This document shows, piece after piece, positions 8,929-16,361 of a stretch of 28,153 nucleotides of DNA. The notes beneath the pieces are model-generated. The model saw only the letters and a program-made list of their open reading frames with translations. It made no database searches and had not been told where the DNA came from. Location: assembly GCA_035636095.1 (NCBI GenBank), contig DASPZU010000112.1, forward strand, positions 1 through 28,153. Direction: 5' to 3'. This DNA is from Gp7-AA10 sp035636095. GTDB taxonomy: Bacteria; Acidobacteriota; Thermoanaerobaculia; Gp7-AA8. Position 1 is the first letter of the stretch. Each line of letters begins with the position of its first letter. The translations under genes and the position numbers were made by a program.

Positions 8929-8944
8929 GCTAATGCGAATTAGC
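8929..8944. promoter_or_regulatory. LacI-type operator upstream of receptor 1
   Basis: The 16-mer GCTAATGCGAATTAGC is a palindrome centred on CG with one mismatched pair. It lies 54 nt upstream of the receptor 1 ATG and 20 nt past the stop of the secreted galactose-binding-like gene. A nearly identical site (19890-19905) precedes receptor 2, and both are followed on the plus strand by A-T-A-spaced bases and then CGCAAG. A central CG and half-sites of this size fit LacI-family binding. The conserved CTTGCG (minus strand, 8951-8956) may be part of a -35 box, but no clear -10 was found. Confidence 0.7.
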
Positions 8945-8964
8945 AATGAACGCAAGCCGCAGCA

Positions 8965-9615
8965 CTACTTTCGCTCGATGATGTCGATCTCGCTGTAGAA
9001 GGTGTTGCCGAACACGTCATCGCTCTCGGTCTCGAAGACGTCGAACAGCAGGTAACGGTAGTGCCCCAGCGATCCTGTCGAGTCGGTGATGCTGACGCCG
9101 TATTGACCGCCGCGATTGCGGTCCGGCCTTGTATCGACGAAGGCGATCTTCTTCCAGCCGCAGGCAGTCGGATCGATCTTCGTTCCTGGCGATTCGTTGA
9201 ATCCCGTGGCTGTGCCGTCGCTGGCGTACACATAGTAAAGCTGCGGTGCGCGCCGGCCCCGGTGCCATGAATAGCTATTGATCTGCGCGACGTCGATCAC
9301 GCCCCGGAGATCGATGAGGATGCGGCCGCCCCAGGTGTCGGCTTTGAAGAAGAGACTCGCGCCGGGATCATCCTCGGTCGACGGCAATGCTCCGTCGTCG
9401 AGCACCGCCAGCCCGCCGCTGTTGTTGTCGATGGTCCCGGCAACCAACGTAACCTTCGCGCGCGATGCGGCATCGTCCTTCGACGGCGAAGGGACGCGCG
9501 CGAACTTGAACTCCCGCGACGACGAGGAATTGCCGTTGTGATCGATGGTGATCGTCACCTCGGCAGTGACTAGGGAGGCGCTGCATACAAGAATCGCGAC
9601 AAAGAGTGTCTTCAT
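8965..9615 (-). CDS. Small secreted galactose-binding-like (discoidin-type) protein
   Basis: 216 residues from ATG 9615. The longer frame (to 9960) is rejected because this ATG forms an ATGA overlap with the permease stop, has AGGA just upstream and is followed by a clean signal peptide (MKTLFVAILVCSASLVTA). The mature chain is beta-rich, with DVAQINSYSWHRGRRAPQLY, YVYASDGTATGFN and a C-terminal FGNTFYSEIDIIE. This is the pattern of small discoidin or galactose-binding-like domain proteins, in which a jelly-roll holds a sugar. No catalytic residues are evident. It is the last gene of operon A, so it may bind the glycan outside or inside the outer membrane, taking the place of a SusD-like partner. 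That role is inference; the fold call rests on motif memory only. Confidence 0.7.
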   Translation of the reverse strand: MKTLFVAILVCSASLVTAEVTITIDHNGNSSSSREFKFARVPSPSKDDAASRAKVTLVAGTIDNNSGGLAVLDDGALPSTEDDPGASLFFKADTWGGRILIDLRGVIDVAQINSYSWHRGRRAPQLYYVYASDGTATGFNESPGTKIDPTACGWKKIAFVDTRPDRNRGGQYGVSITDSTGSLGHYRYLLFDVFETESDDVFGNTFYSEIDIIERK

Positions 9616-10580
9616 GATTGTCCTCGCGAAGCGCGATATCGATCGGCAGCCACGGCCAGAACGATAACCACGCCAATGATGATCTCCTGCACGTAATTTG
9701 GCCATCCCATCTGTTGACAACCGTTGCGCAGAAACGCCATGACCAGCGCGCCGATCATCGCGCCGCCCACGCTCCCTTCGCCGCCGCTCAGACTTCCGCC
9801 GCCGATGACGACAGCGGCGATGATGTCGAGCTCGACGCCGACCGCGACGGTCGGATCGCCCTGTCGCAGGCGCGACATCTGCGTCACGCCCGCCAGACCG
9901 AAGAACAAGCCGGCAAAGCTGTAGATGGCGAGCTTCAGCCGGTCGGTCTGGATTCCGCATGCCCGCGCCGCCGCTTCATTCGATCCGAGAGCGAAGATGC
10001 GGCGCCCGAAAACTGAATTGCGAAGAATGAATGTCATCGCGACCGCCAGCGCGACCGTGAGCCACACCCCCGGCGCGAAGAGCATCCATGCCCGTGCCGG
10101 GAATGTCACGGCCAGCTCATTGATCCAGGTCGGCGGCGCGTTGACGGTCTGCTGATCGGCGACCCATTTCGCCGCTCCGCGTGCGACGCCGAGCATGCCG
10201 AGAGTGGCAATGAACGGAACGACGCGAAGGATGGTGATCGTCAGTCCGTTCAACAGCCCGACCAGCGCGCCGGTCACGATCGCCGCGATTGCTGCAGCCA
10301 CCGGCGAGTAGCCGGCCCGCAGGGTGACCGCGGTGATGACGCTGGTCAAGGCGATGGTCGATCCGACGGAGAGGTCGATGCCTCCGCCGATCATGATGGT
10401 GGCCATGCCCAACGCTCCGATGGCCACGATGACGGTCTGCGCCAGCACGACGCGAAGATTGGCTGCCGAAAGGTAGCGATCGGGCGCGCCGGTGAGAATG
10501 GCAAACAACACGATCACGAATGCCAGGCCGGCTAGTGGCGCGACGATCGCCGCCAGTCGAGTGAGGCGTACGCGATTCAT
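9612..10580 (-). CDS. Sugar ABC transporter permease (CUT2, RbsC-like)
   Basis: 322 residues from ATG 10580. This start is chosen because the ATG overlaps the ATPase stop (ATGA) and the 34 codons upstream encode an Arg-rich out-of-family extension. A membrane protein with about 8-10 helices. Family signatures are GGGIDLSVGS (65-74), ALGSNEAAARACGI (197-210, the usual G-N/S-N-E-x-A-A element) and VVIGGGSLSGGEGSVGGA (257-274, the coupling loop that docks on the ATPase). As with RbsC, two copies would form the pore for a monosaccharide delivered by the binding protein encoded two genes upstream. Its stop overlaps the next gene by 4 nt. Only one permease gene is present, as is usual for CUT2 systems. 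Confidence 0.9.
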   Translation of the reverse strand: MNRVRLTRLAAIVAPLAGLAFVIVLFAILTGAPDRYLSAANLRVVLAQTVIVAIGALGMATIMIGGGIDLSVGSTIALTSVITAVTLRAGYSPVAAAIAAIVTGALVGLLNGLTITILRVVPFIATLGMLGVARGAAKWVADQQTVNAPPTWINELAVTFPARAWMLFAPGVWLTVALAVAMTFILRNSVFGRRIFALGSNEAAARACGIQTDRLKLAIYSFAGLFFGLAGVTQMSRLRQGDPTVAVGVELDIIAAVVIGGGSLSGGEGSVGGAMIGALVMAFLRNGCQQMGWPNYVQEIIIGVVIVLAVAADRYRASRGQS

Positions 10581-12025
10581 GCGGCGCCGATCGCCACTTC
10601 CATGATTGTGTCGGGAGTCCACTCGGCGGCGTCGCGTGCCGGTGAGAGGCGTCCGCGGCTCATCACCGCGATGCGGTCGCATAGTCCGAGAATCTCCGGC
10701 AGATAAGAGCTCACCATCAGAATCGCTTTCCCTTCGCGCGCCAGCCTGACGATCTCGCGGTAGATTTCACTCTTGCTCCCGATGTCGATCCCGCGCGCAG
10801 GCTCGTCGAGGAGAAGCACGTCGGCATCGTGATGTAGCAGACGGCCGAAAACGACCTTTTGCTGGTTGCCGCCAGAGAGGCGTTTCACCGCTGTCCACGC
10901 ACCCGCTGCCCGGATGCGAAGCTGCTCCATGATTCGGGCGGCCTGGCTGGCCTGCCGCGTGCGGCTTAGCCACCCGTGACGTGAGCACAACGAGAGGCGG
11001 CTGATCGTCATGTTGTCGGCGATCGACAGCGGAAGCGCGAGTCCTTCCCCTTTCCGGTCTTCGCTGACATAGCCCAATACGATTCCCTCCCGAGTCGTGA
11101 TCCGCCCTGCTGTGGCACGCTCCAGACCGAAGAGAGCGCGCACCAGGTCGGTGCGTCCTGAGCCGACCAGTCCTGCGATGCCGAGAATCTCTCCGCGACG
11201 CAGCTCGAATGTCGCGGAACGAAGCCGCGGAGGCGACGCGAGATCGCGGACCTCGAGGACGATCTCGCCCGGCGTGGGCTGGCCTCGTGACGGAAAGATG
11301 TTTTCGATCTCGCGACCGATCATCGCGGCGATCAGATCACCGTCCGAGACATCGCGAAGCTCGCCGCTGCGCACGCTCTTCCCATCGCGCAAGACGGTGT
11401 AGCGGTCGGCGATCTCTCGCACCTCTTCGAGAAAGTGACTGACGTAGACGACGGCGATCCCGCGATCGCGAAGTTGCGCGATCAGGCGAAAGAGCCGTTC
11501 GACATTCACGCGTTCGAGGCTGCTGGTCGGCTCGTCCATCAGGATGAGTCGAGCGTCCCAGGCCAGAGCGCGGCAGATCTCCACGACCTGCTGATCGGCG
11601 ATTGCCAGAGCACCCGTGCGCGCTCGCGGATCGATCTCGCTGCGCCCGAATTCGCTCAGAAGAGAGGACGCCCGCTCGATGAGCCGATCCCGGTCCAGCC
11701 ACAGCGACGATCCCTCCGCGCCCAGGAGCATGTTCTCGGCAACCGAGAGGTGCGGACACAGCGCGAGCTCCTGATGGATGTGTGCGATTCCGCGTCGGCG
11801 CGCATCGGCCGGAGACGCCGGCGCATACGGCTGACCATCGAGCAGGATCTCACCCGCATCATTCGCGAAAAGCCCGGACAGAATGTTGAGAAGGGTGCTC
11901 TTTCCGGCGCCGTTCTCGCCGATCAGCGCATGGACCTCGCCGGCCCGGACCTCGAGATCAACGCCGTCCAGCGCGATGGTGGCGCCGAAGCGCTTTCGAA
12001 TTCCTGTGAGTTGCAGGAATGGCAT
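10577..12025 (-). CDS. Sugar ABC transporter ATPase with two ATP-binding domains (RbsA/MglA/XylG type)
   Basis: 482 residues holding two fused nucleotide-binding domains, the CUT2 arrangement. Domain 1: Walker A GENGAGKST (36-44), a family-typical altered signature (ALAIADQQVVEI, 139-150), Walker B LILMDEPTSSL (160-170). Domain 2: a degenerate Walker A (GLVGSGRTDL, 285-294), signature LSGGNQQKVV (383-392) and Walker B VLLLDEPARGID (403-414). A weak second Walker A is normal here and means only one site is expected to hydrolyse ATP well. It powers import through the permease encoded next. The start ATG 12025 is 3 nt after the binding-protein stop with no strong ribosome-binding site, so translational coupling is likely. 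Substrate probably mannose or a related pentose or hexose. Confidence 0.93.
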   Translation of the reverse strand: MPFLQLTGIRKRFGATIALDGVDLEVRAGEVHALIGENGAGKSTLLNILSGLFANDAGEILLDGQPYAPASPADARRRGIAHIHQELALCPHLSVAENMLLGAEGSSLWLDRDRLIERASSLLSEFGRSEIDPRARTGALAIADQQVVEICRALAWDARLILMDEPTSSLERVNVERLFRLIAQLRDRGIAVVYVSHFLEEVREIADRYTVLRDGKSVRSGELRDVSDGDLIAAMIGREIENIFPSRGQPTPGEIVLEVRDLASPPRLRSATFELRRGEILGIAGLVGSGRTDLVRALFGLERATAGRITTREGIVLGYVSEDRKGEGLALPLSIADNMTISRLSLCSRHGWLSRTRQASQAARIMEQLRIRAAGAWTAVKRLSGGNQQKVVFGRLLHHDADVLLLDEPARGIDIGSKSEIYREIVRLAREGKAILMVSSYLPEILGLCDRIAVMSRGRLSPARDAAEWTPDTIMEVAIGAA

Positions 12026-12028
12026 CCG

Positions 12029-13033
12029 TCACTTCAGATACTTGTCGAGCGGCGGATGCAGAAGCTCCTGCGATGGCGGCGTATCGAGATTTGCCGGCGT
12101 GATGAGCGTGACGCCGGTATCGACTCTCTTGGCCACGTTCTTTCCGAGAAGGTGGTCGACCAGCGTCTGGACACCGAGCTCGCCCATGCGAAACGGATTC
12201 TGCACGACGATCCCCTGGAGTTTCCCTTCATGCATCGCCTTCACGAACATGTCGCTGGTATCGAAACCGACAAAGCGAACCTTCCCCGCTTTTCCGGCGT
12301 CTTCGAGCGCGAGGAGCGCTCCCGCCGTCGAGGACTCGTTCGGCGTAAACACACCGTCGATCTCGTGGCCGTACCGATTCAGCAGGTTCTCCATCGCCGT
12401 CTTGGCCGTATCGCGGGTCGCCCCGGCGTACTGATTCGATGAAATCAATTGGATCCTCGGATGCCTGGCGATCGCTTCGACGAATCCCTTTTCGCGCTGC
12501 TCGGTGCTGAACACACCCTCCTGGTAACGCAATAGCAGCACTTTCCCCTTGCCGCCTAACAGACGGCTCATCTCTTCGGCGGCCAGCTCGCCGCCGTGAT
12601 GATTGTCGCTGGCGACGAAGCTGAGCGGATCTTTCGATTCGAGTGCGGAGTCGATCACCACGGTGGGGATACCGGCTCGCGTGGCTTCCTCGACGGGGCG
12701 AACGAGCGCGTTCTTGTCGAACGGCGCCAGCACGATCCCATTCACATGCTGCGTGAGAAACCCCTCCACGACCTGCACCTGCTGCTCACGGTCATCCTCG
12801 CGAAGCGGCCCTTTCCAGATGATGTTGACGTTGACGTGTTGTGCGGCGAGGTCGCGAGACGCTTTGACTGCTCCGGCATGAATGCTCTTCCAGAACTCGT
12901 GCGTCGACCCCTGCGGGATCACGGCGATGGTGAAAGATTTCGTCGCGTTGGAAGGGGTGGCAGCCGGCGTTTCTTTCTTCGCACAACTGACCGTCACGTA
13001 GAGCGCGAGCGTGACGATCACAATCCGTTTCAT
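12029..13033 (-). CDS. Periplasmic sugar-binding lipoprotein (RbsB-like, CUT2)
   Basis: 334 residues from ATG 13033, which has GGAGAGG ten nt upstream and lies 4 nt after the stop of the second mannosidase; the frame upstream of it is not family-like. The N-terminus (MKRIVIVTLALYVTVSC) ends in a Cys at residue 17, suggesting a lipoprotein, though the lipobox TVSC is weak. The body is a type I periplasmic binding fold: FTIAVIPQGSTHEFWKSIHA, GIVLAPFDKNALVRPVEEA, AGIPTVVIDSAL, DGVFTPNESSTAGALLALED and VRFVGFDTSDMFVKAMHEG. It is expected to capture a free monosaccharide released by the exported mannosidases and to hand it to the permease and ATPase encoded downstream. The exact sugar cannot be read from the sequence. 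Confidence 0.9.
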   Translation of the reverse strand: MKRIVIVTLALYVTVSCAKKETPAATPSNATKSFTIAVIPQGSTHEFWKSIHAGAVKASRDLAAQHVNVNIIWKGPLREDDREQQVQVVEGFLTQHVNGIVLAPFDKNALVRPVEEATRAGIPTVVIDSALESKDPLSFVASDNHHGGELAAEEMSRLLGGKGKVLLLRYQEGVFSTEQREKGFVEAIARHPRIQLISSNQYAGATRDTAKTAMENLLNRYGHEIDGVFTPNESSTAGALLALEDAGKAGKVRFVGFDTSDMFVKAMHEGKLQGIVVQNPFRMGELGVQTLVDHLLGKNVAKRVDTGVTLITPANLDTPPSQELLHPPLDKYLK

Positions 13034-13037
13034 TTGT

Positions 13038-16000
13038 TTACCTCTCCAGCGTGTCGTAGAGCGGTCGGACAGGTCGAATCTGTGCGCCTTCATTCGACAT
13101 CGTGATGGCCAGAATGCGGATCTTATCGTCGTCGGGGAGGATCAGCTCTGACGCACCAGCCGATAAATCGACGGCATACGAGAAAAGATACGAATAGGCA
13201 TAGGCCTCATTCGCTCCGTCGGCGGTGTGGCGATGCGACGCAAACCAGGCCAGCGGCGCGCGTTTCATGAATCCAGGTACCAAGGTGGCAAACTCGGTCA
13301 CGGTTCGAGTCCGCGGCGGCGCATTCAGCGGCGCATCGGGGCGAGGCGGAAGCTGCTCGACCCGAGTCTGCCAGGTGCGCGCATCCCACTGGGCGATTCG
13401 GCCGGTCCAATCGTGAATTGTCAGATCGACTGGTTTGCCGTCAATGCGAATCGTCGCCTTCCGATCGCCATCCGCGGAAGCGGCCAGTATGTAGAGTCGA
13501 CCGAATTTGCCTTTGGGAAGTGCGATGGTCTGGCCGCGCGCGGTCACTGCACCTGGCACTACCTTATATCGAATGCCTCCATACGCCAGCTCGTTCGGAA
13601 GCATCTCCTCCGGCAAACTGCGTCCCTGGCCATCGAACCCTTTTGGGTCTTTCACTCCGTCACGCGTGGCGACGATGCCATCGGTCGACAGTGTGACGGC
13701 TTGCCACTCCGGAACGGCAATGGTGACCTTCGCCGGAGCGAGCTTCACGGCGAAGGACCGGATCTGAAATGGAGCGAGTGACGTCACCAGCGCGTTGCGG
13801 ATCGCGGCGCTCGAGATCGGCATCTCCTGCCCATCAACCTCGCGCGCTGAAGCAATCGGCGAGGCGAATGCGATTTGAACGTCATTGGCCGCGTTGCCAT
13901 CGAGCTCGACGATGCGGAGGATCACGTCGTCGGAATCTTCCGCCTTTTTCAGCGCCAGGATTCGCACGCGCCGATTGTTCACGCGCAGCAGCGAGAATGT
14001 CTTTCCGAGCGGACCGTCGTGTTTCGCGGCGGTAAACGCGATCAACGGCTGATCGAGACGCATGGCCTGCCAGTCCGTCTGTTCATTCCGCCGGTCGCGC
14101 GCGTGTGCGGCGAGGCCGTATGTAAATTCGTGATGCCCCCAATCCTGCGACGTCTGATCGCTGTAGGAGCGGCCGTTGCCGGAACCGAGGCCGGGGGTGT
14201 AGAGGAGGGTGAGGCGGAGTGTGGCGTCATCAGGTTTGTCGGACCCGTATTTTGCGCCGGTGAGAACGGTCAGGCCGTATGCGCCATCCTTGTCGGTCAG
14301 ATCGATCCACTGGTGCGTCGGCACCTCGAACTGTGCCGGCTCGTTGTTGCCGCGCTCGATTGTTCCGACTTCCCAGTTGTACGTTGCTTTCGCGTTGGAC
14401 GCGGTGAGTGGAAAGGTCGCTTTCAACGCCGCCGCGGGCGTCCGCCAGTCGATTGCATTCCCGATCTCGATTCGATTGCCTGCTTCGCCCGCCGCGAGCG
14501 AGATCGTCTGCACGAATCGCGAATCTTCGGCTTGACGCGTGACTTCGAGCGCGGCGCGCGCCGGGCCTCGCTCGAGCACGCGGATTGTTGCCGGTCCGGC
14601 GACATAGCCGCGCGGCGGCGCTTTCTGATCCTCCCAATCCATGTTCCATGCGGGCCAGTCGTGCGGCTTCTCGGTCTGCAGCGCGAGGCGGATGGGCGCG
14701 GAGAGCAACTCTTTCCGCAGCTTCTTATCGAGGATGCTCGCGATGTCGCCGTTGCCGTCGATCCCGATCCGATAGCGCGCGTTCTCGAGTGCGCTCTCAC
14801 TGACTTTCAATGCGCTCGAAGCGGGAGCATCGGCCCGTCGAACGTCGTAAACGGCATAACCAACCGACGGAACGCGAGCAAGGAAAATCACTTTTTCGCC
14901 GGAGACCTGCGACGCAACTTCTTTCGCATCCGGCCCGAACACGCGCGCCGCTTTCAAACCTGGAACCGAAGCTTCGACGACGTCCTCGCGCTCGACGTTG
15001 AGCGGGTTGTAGACGATCACGGGAATTCCGTGGCCACGTGTGTCGAGGCCCGAAATCACCGCTTCACTCGCGCTGGTGAGGGCGGTCGCGAACTGATTCA
15101 TGGCGATGGCATCGTCATTCCACGAATACTCATACGACTTGGGAGTCGCCGTCCCCGCGGCAATATCGTGGAACTGTCCGCCCATCACCAATGTCCAGGC
15201 GTCGTTCAAGCGCTGTTGCGGATATGCGCGCGCGCCGAGCCACATGGCCGCGATGGAAGCTTTTTCGGCCGCATCCGCCAGCAACTCGTTGGCGTGGTTC
15301 CAACGCTTCTGATAGGCCTCGGACGTGAGCGATCCGGCAGAGTGATTCGTCAATTCGAGTTCACCGCGATACCGCGGTAACTTCGAGATCGGATTCGACT
15401 GGAGATCGAGGAACATCTGTTCGGCGGTCGCTGAGATCACCCGCAGCGGAGCGTTGGTCTTCGTCGCCATCCCCTCGGCCAGTGCCACCGATGACTCGCT
15501 CGGCGATCCGCCGGTGTCACCGGTGCCGTAATAGTGATAGTCGGTGAAGAGTCCACTGACCTGGCCGTTGCGTTCGACGCGCTTCGGCCAGTCGACGTAA
15601 TTCCTTGATGGGTTCGACGGATCGCTCGTTGTCAGGTCATAGCGAATGTCGCCGCTGTAGTTACCCGGATTCAGTGCGGCGATGACGGTTCGGCTGTCCG
15701 TCCCTTCCCAGATTCCCACGTTGAACGGAGTGCCGCGCGGTGTTGCTTCCGGTGAGCCTTCGCCGCCGACGGGTGCGTTCGAGCCCCAGGTCAGCTTCTG
15801 CGTCGAGAAGCCCTTGATTCCGGCGTGCGCCAGGAGGCTCGGGAGTGATGCCGGAAACCCGAAGCAGTCCGGCAGCATGTATTCGGCGCTTGCGCGTCCG
15901 AGCTCGCGACGAAAGAAACGGTTGCCGTACAGGATCTGCCGAAGGATCGACTCGGCCGAAGGCGAGTTGACATCGCTCTCCTCCATCGAAGATCCGGCCG

Positions 16001-16319
16001 GAAACCAGCGGCCCGCGCGCACGTACGCCCGCAATCGCTCGTAGTCGGCCGGGTAGTACTCCTTGATCATCCGATAGCGATTGGCGCCGCTGAAGTTGAA
16101 GACGTAGTGCGGATACTTCTCGAAGAGCCTGAAGTTCTCGTTCATCGTCTTGGGCAGGAATTCGTTGATGGTCTGCGGATACTCCCAGCGCCACTGGGTG
16201 TCGAGATGGGCGTAGCCGACGATATAGAGCGTCGGTTCCCTGGTGAGATCCGGACCGTCGCCGCGCGCGGCGAGCGCGAACGATGCGAACAACAGGAACA
16301 GAAGGCGATCGAGTCGCAT
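13038..16319 (-). CDS. Exported GH38-family glycoside hydrolase (divergent copy B)
   Basis: 1093 residues from ATG 16319. An in-frame GTG at 16328 is less likely because the GAGG ribosome-binding site overlaps it and is well placed for the ATG. Signal peptide MRLDRLLFLLFASFALAARG. GH38 zinc and catalytic elements are kept: GYAHLDTQWRW (35-45, zinc His and Asp), MLPDCFGFPASLP (148-160, nucleophile Asp) and QFHDIAAGT (382-390, zinc His). The glycine loop reads GTGDTGGSP (265-273) where copy A has GDHGGGP, so substrate preference probably differs. Beyond about residue 830 there is an extra C-terminal beta-rich region of some 260 residues not seen in copy A. Expected role: periplasmic cleavage of alpha-mannosides. 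Second gene of operon A, 42 nt after receptor 2 and 4 nt before the binding protein. Confidence 0.88.
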   Translation of the reverse strand: MRLDRLLFLLFASFALAARGDGPDLTREPTLYIVGYAHLDTQWRWEYPQTINEFLPKTMNENFRLFEKYPHYVFNFSGANRYRMIKEYYPADYERLRAYVRAGRWFPAGSSMEESDVNSPSAESILRQILYGNRFFRRELGRASAEYMLPDCFGFPASLPSLLAHAGIKGFSTQKLTWGSNAPVGGEGSPEATPRGTPFNVGIWEGTDSRTVIAALNPGNYSGDIRYDLTTSDPSNPSRNYVDWPKRVERNGQVSGLFTDYHYYGTGDTGGSPSESSVALAEGMATKTNAPLRVISATAEQMFLDLQSNPISKLPRYRGELELTNHSAGSLTSEAYQKRWNHANELLADAAEKASIAAMWLGARAYPQQRLNDAWTLVMGGQFHDIAAGTATPKSYEYSWNDDAIAMNQFATALTSASEAVISGLDTRGHGIPVIVYNPLNVEREDVVEASVPGLKAARVFGPDAKEVASQVSGEKVIFLARVPSVGYAVYDVRRADAPASSALKVSESALENARYRIGIDGNGDIASILDKKLRKELLSAPIRLALQTEKPHDWPAWNMDWEDQKAPPRGYVAGPATIRVLERGPARAALEVTRQAEDSRFVQTISLAAGEAGNRIEIGNAIDWRTPAAALKATFPLTASNAKATYNWEVGTIERGNNEPAQFEVPTHQWIDLTDKDGAYGLTVLTGAKYGSDKPDDATLRLTLLYTPGLGSGNGRSYSDQTSQDWGHHEFTYGLAAHARDRRNEQTDWQAMRLDQPLIAFTAAKHDGPLGKTFSLLRVNNRRVRILALKKAEDSDDVILRIVELDGNAANDVQIAFASPIASAREVDGQEMPISSAAIRNALVTSLAPFQIRSFAVKLAPAKVTIAVPEWQAVTLSTDGIVATRDGVKDPKGFDGQGRSLPEEMLPNELAYGGIRYKVVPGAVTARGQTIALPKGKFGRLYILAASADGDRKATIRIDGKPVDLTIHDWTGRIAQWDARTWQTRVEQLPPRPDAPLNAPPRTRTVTEFATLVPGFMKRAPLAWFASHRHTADGANEAYAYSYLFSYAVDLSAGASELILPDDDKIRILAITMSNEGAQIRPVRPLYDTLER

Positions 16320-16361
16320 TGAGAGCACCTCGGATGAATCGAAAACGCGTGTCCCGGATCG

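Noticed and set aside
9616..9960. N-terminal extension of the secreted galactose-binding-like protein
   Set aside because: The extension is permease sequence read in another frame; the ATG at 9615 has the signal peptide and a coupled overlap.
11435..12442. Plus-strand 335-codon frame
   Set aside because: Antisense across the ATPase and binding-protein genes.
13875..15380. Plus-strand 501-codon frame
   Set aside because: Lies antisense to the second GH38 gene, whose catalytic motifs are clear; long antisense frames are common in high-GC coding DNA.
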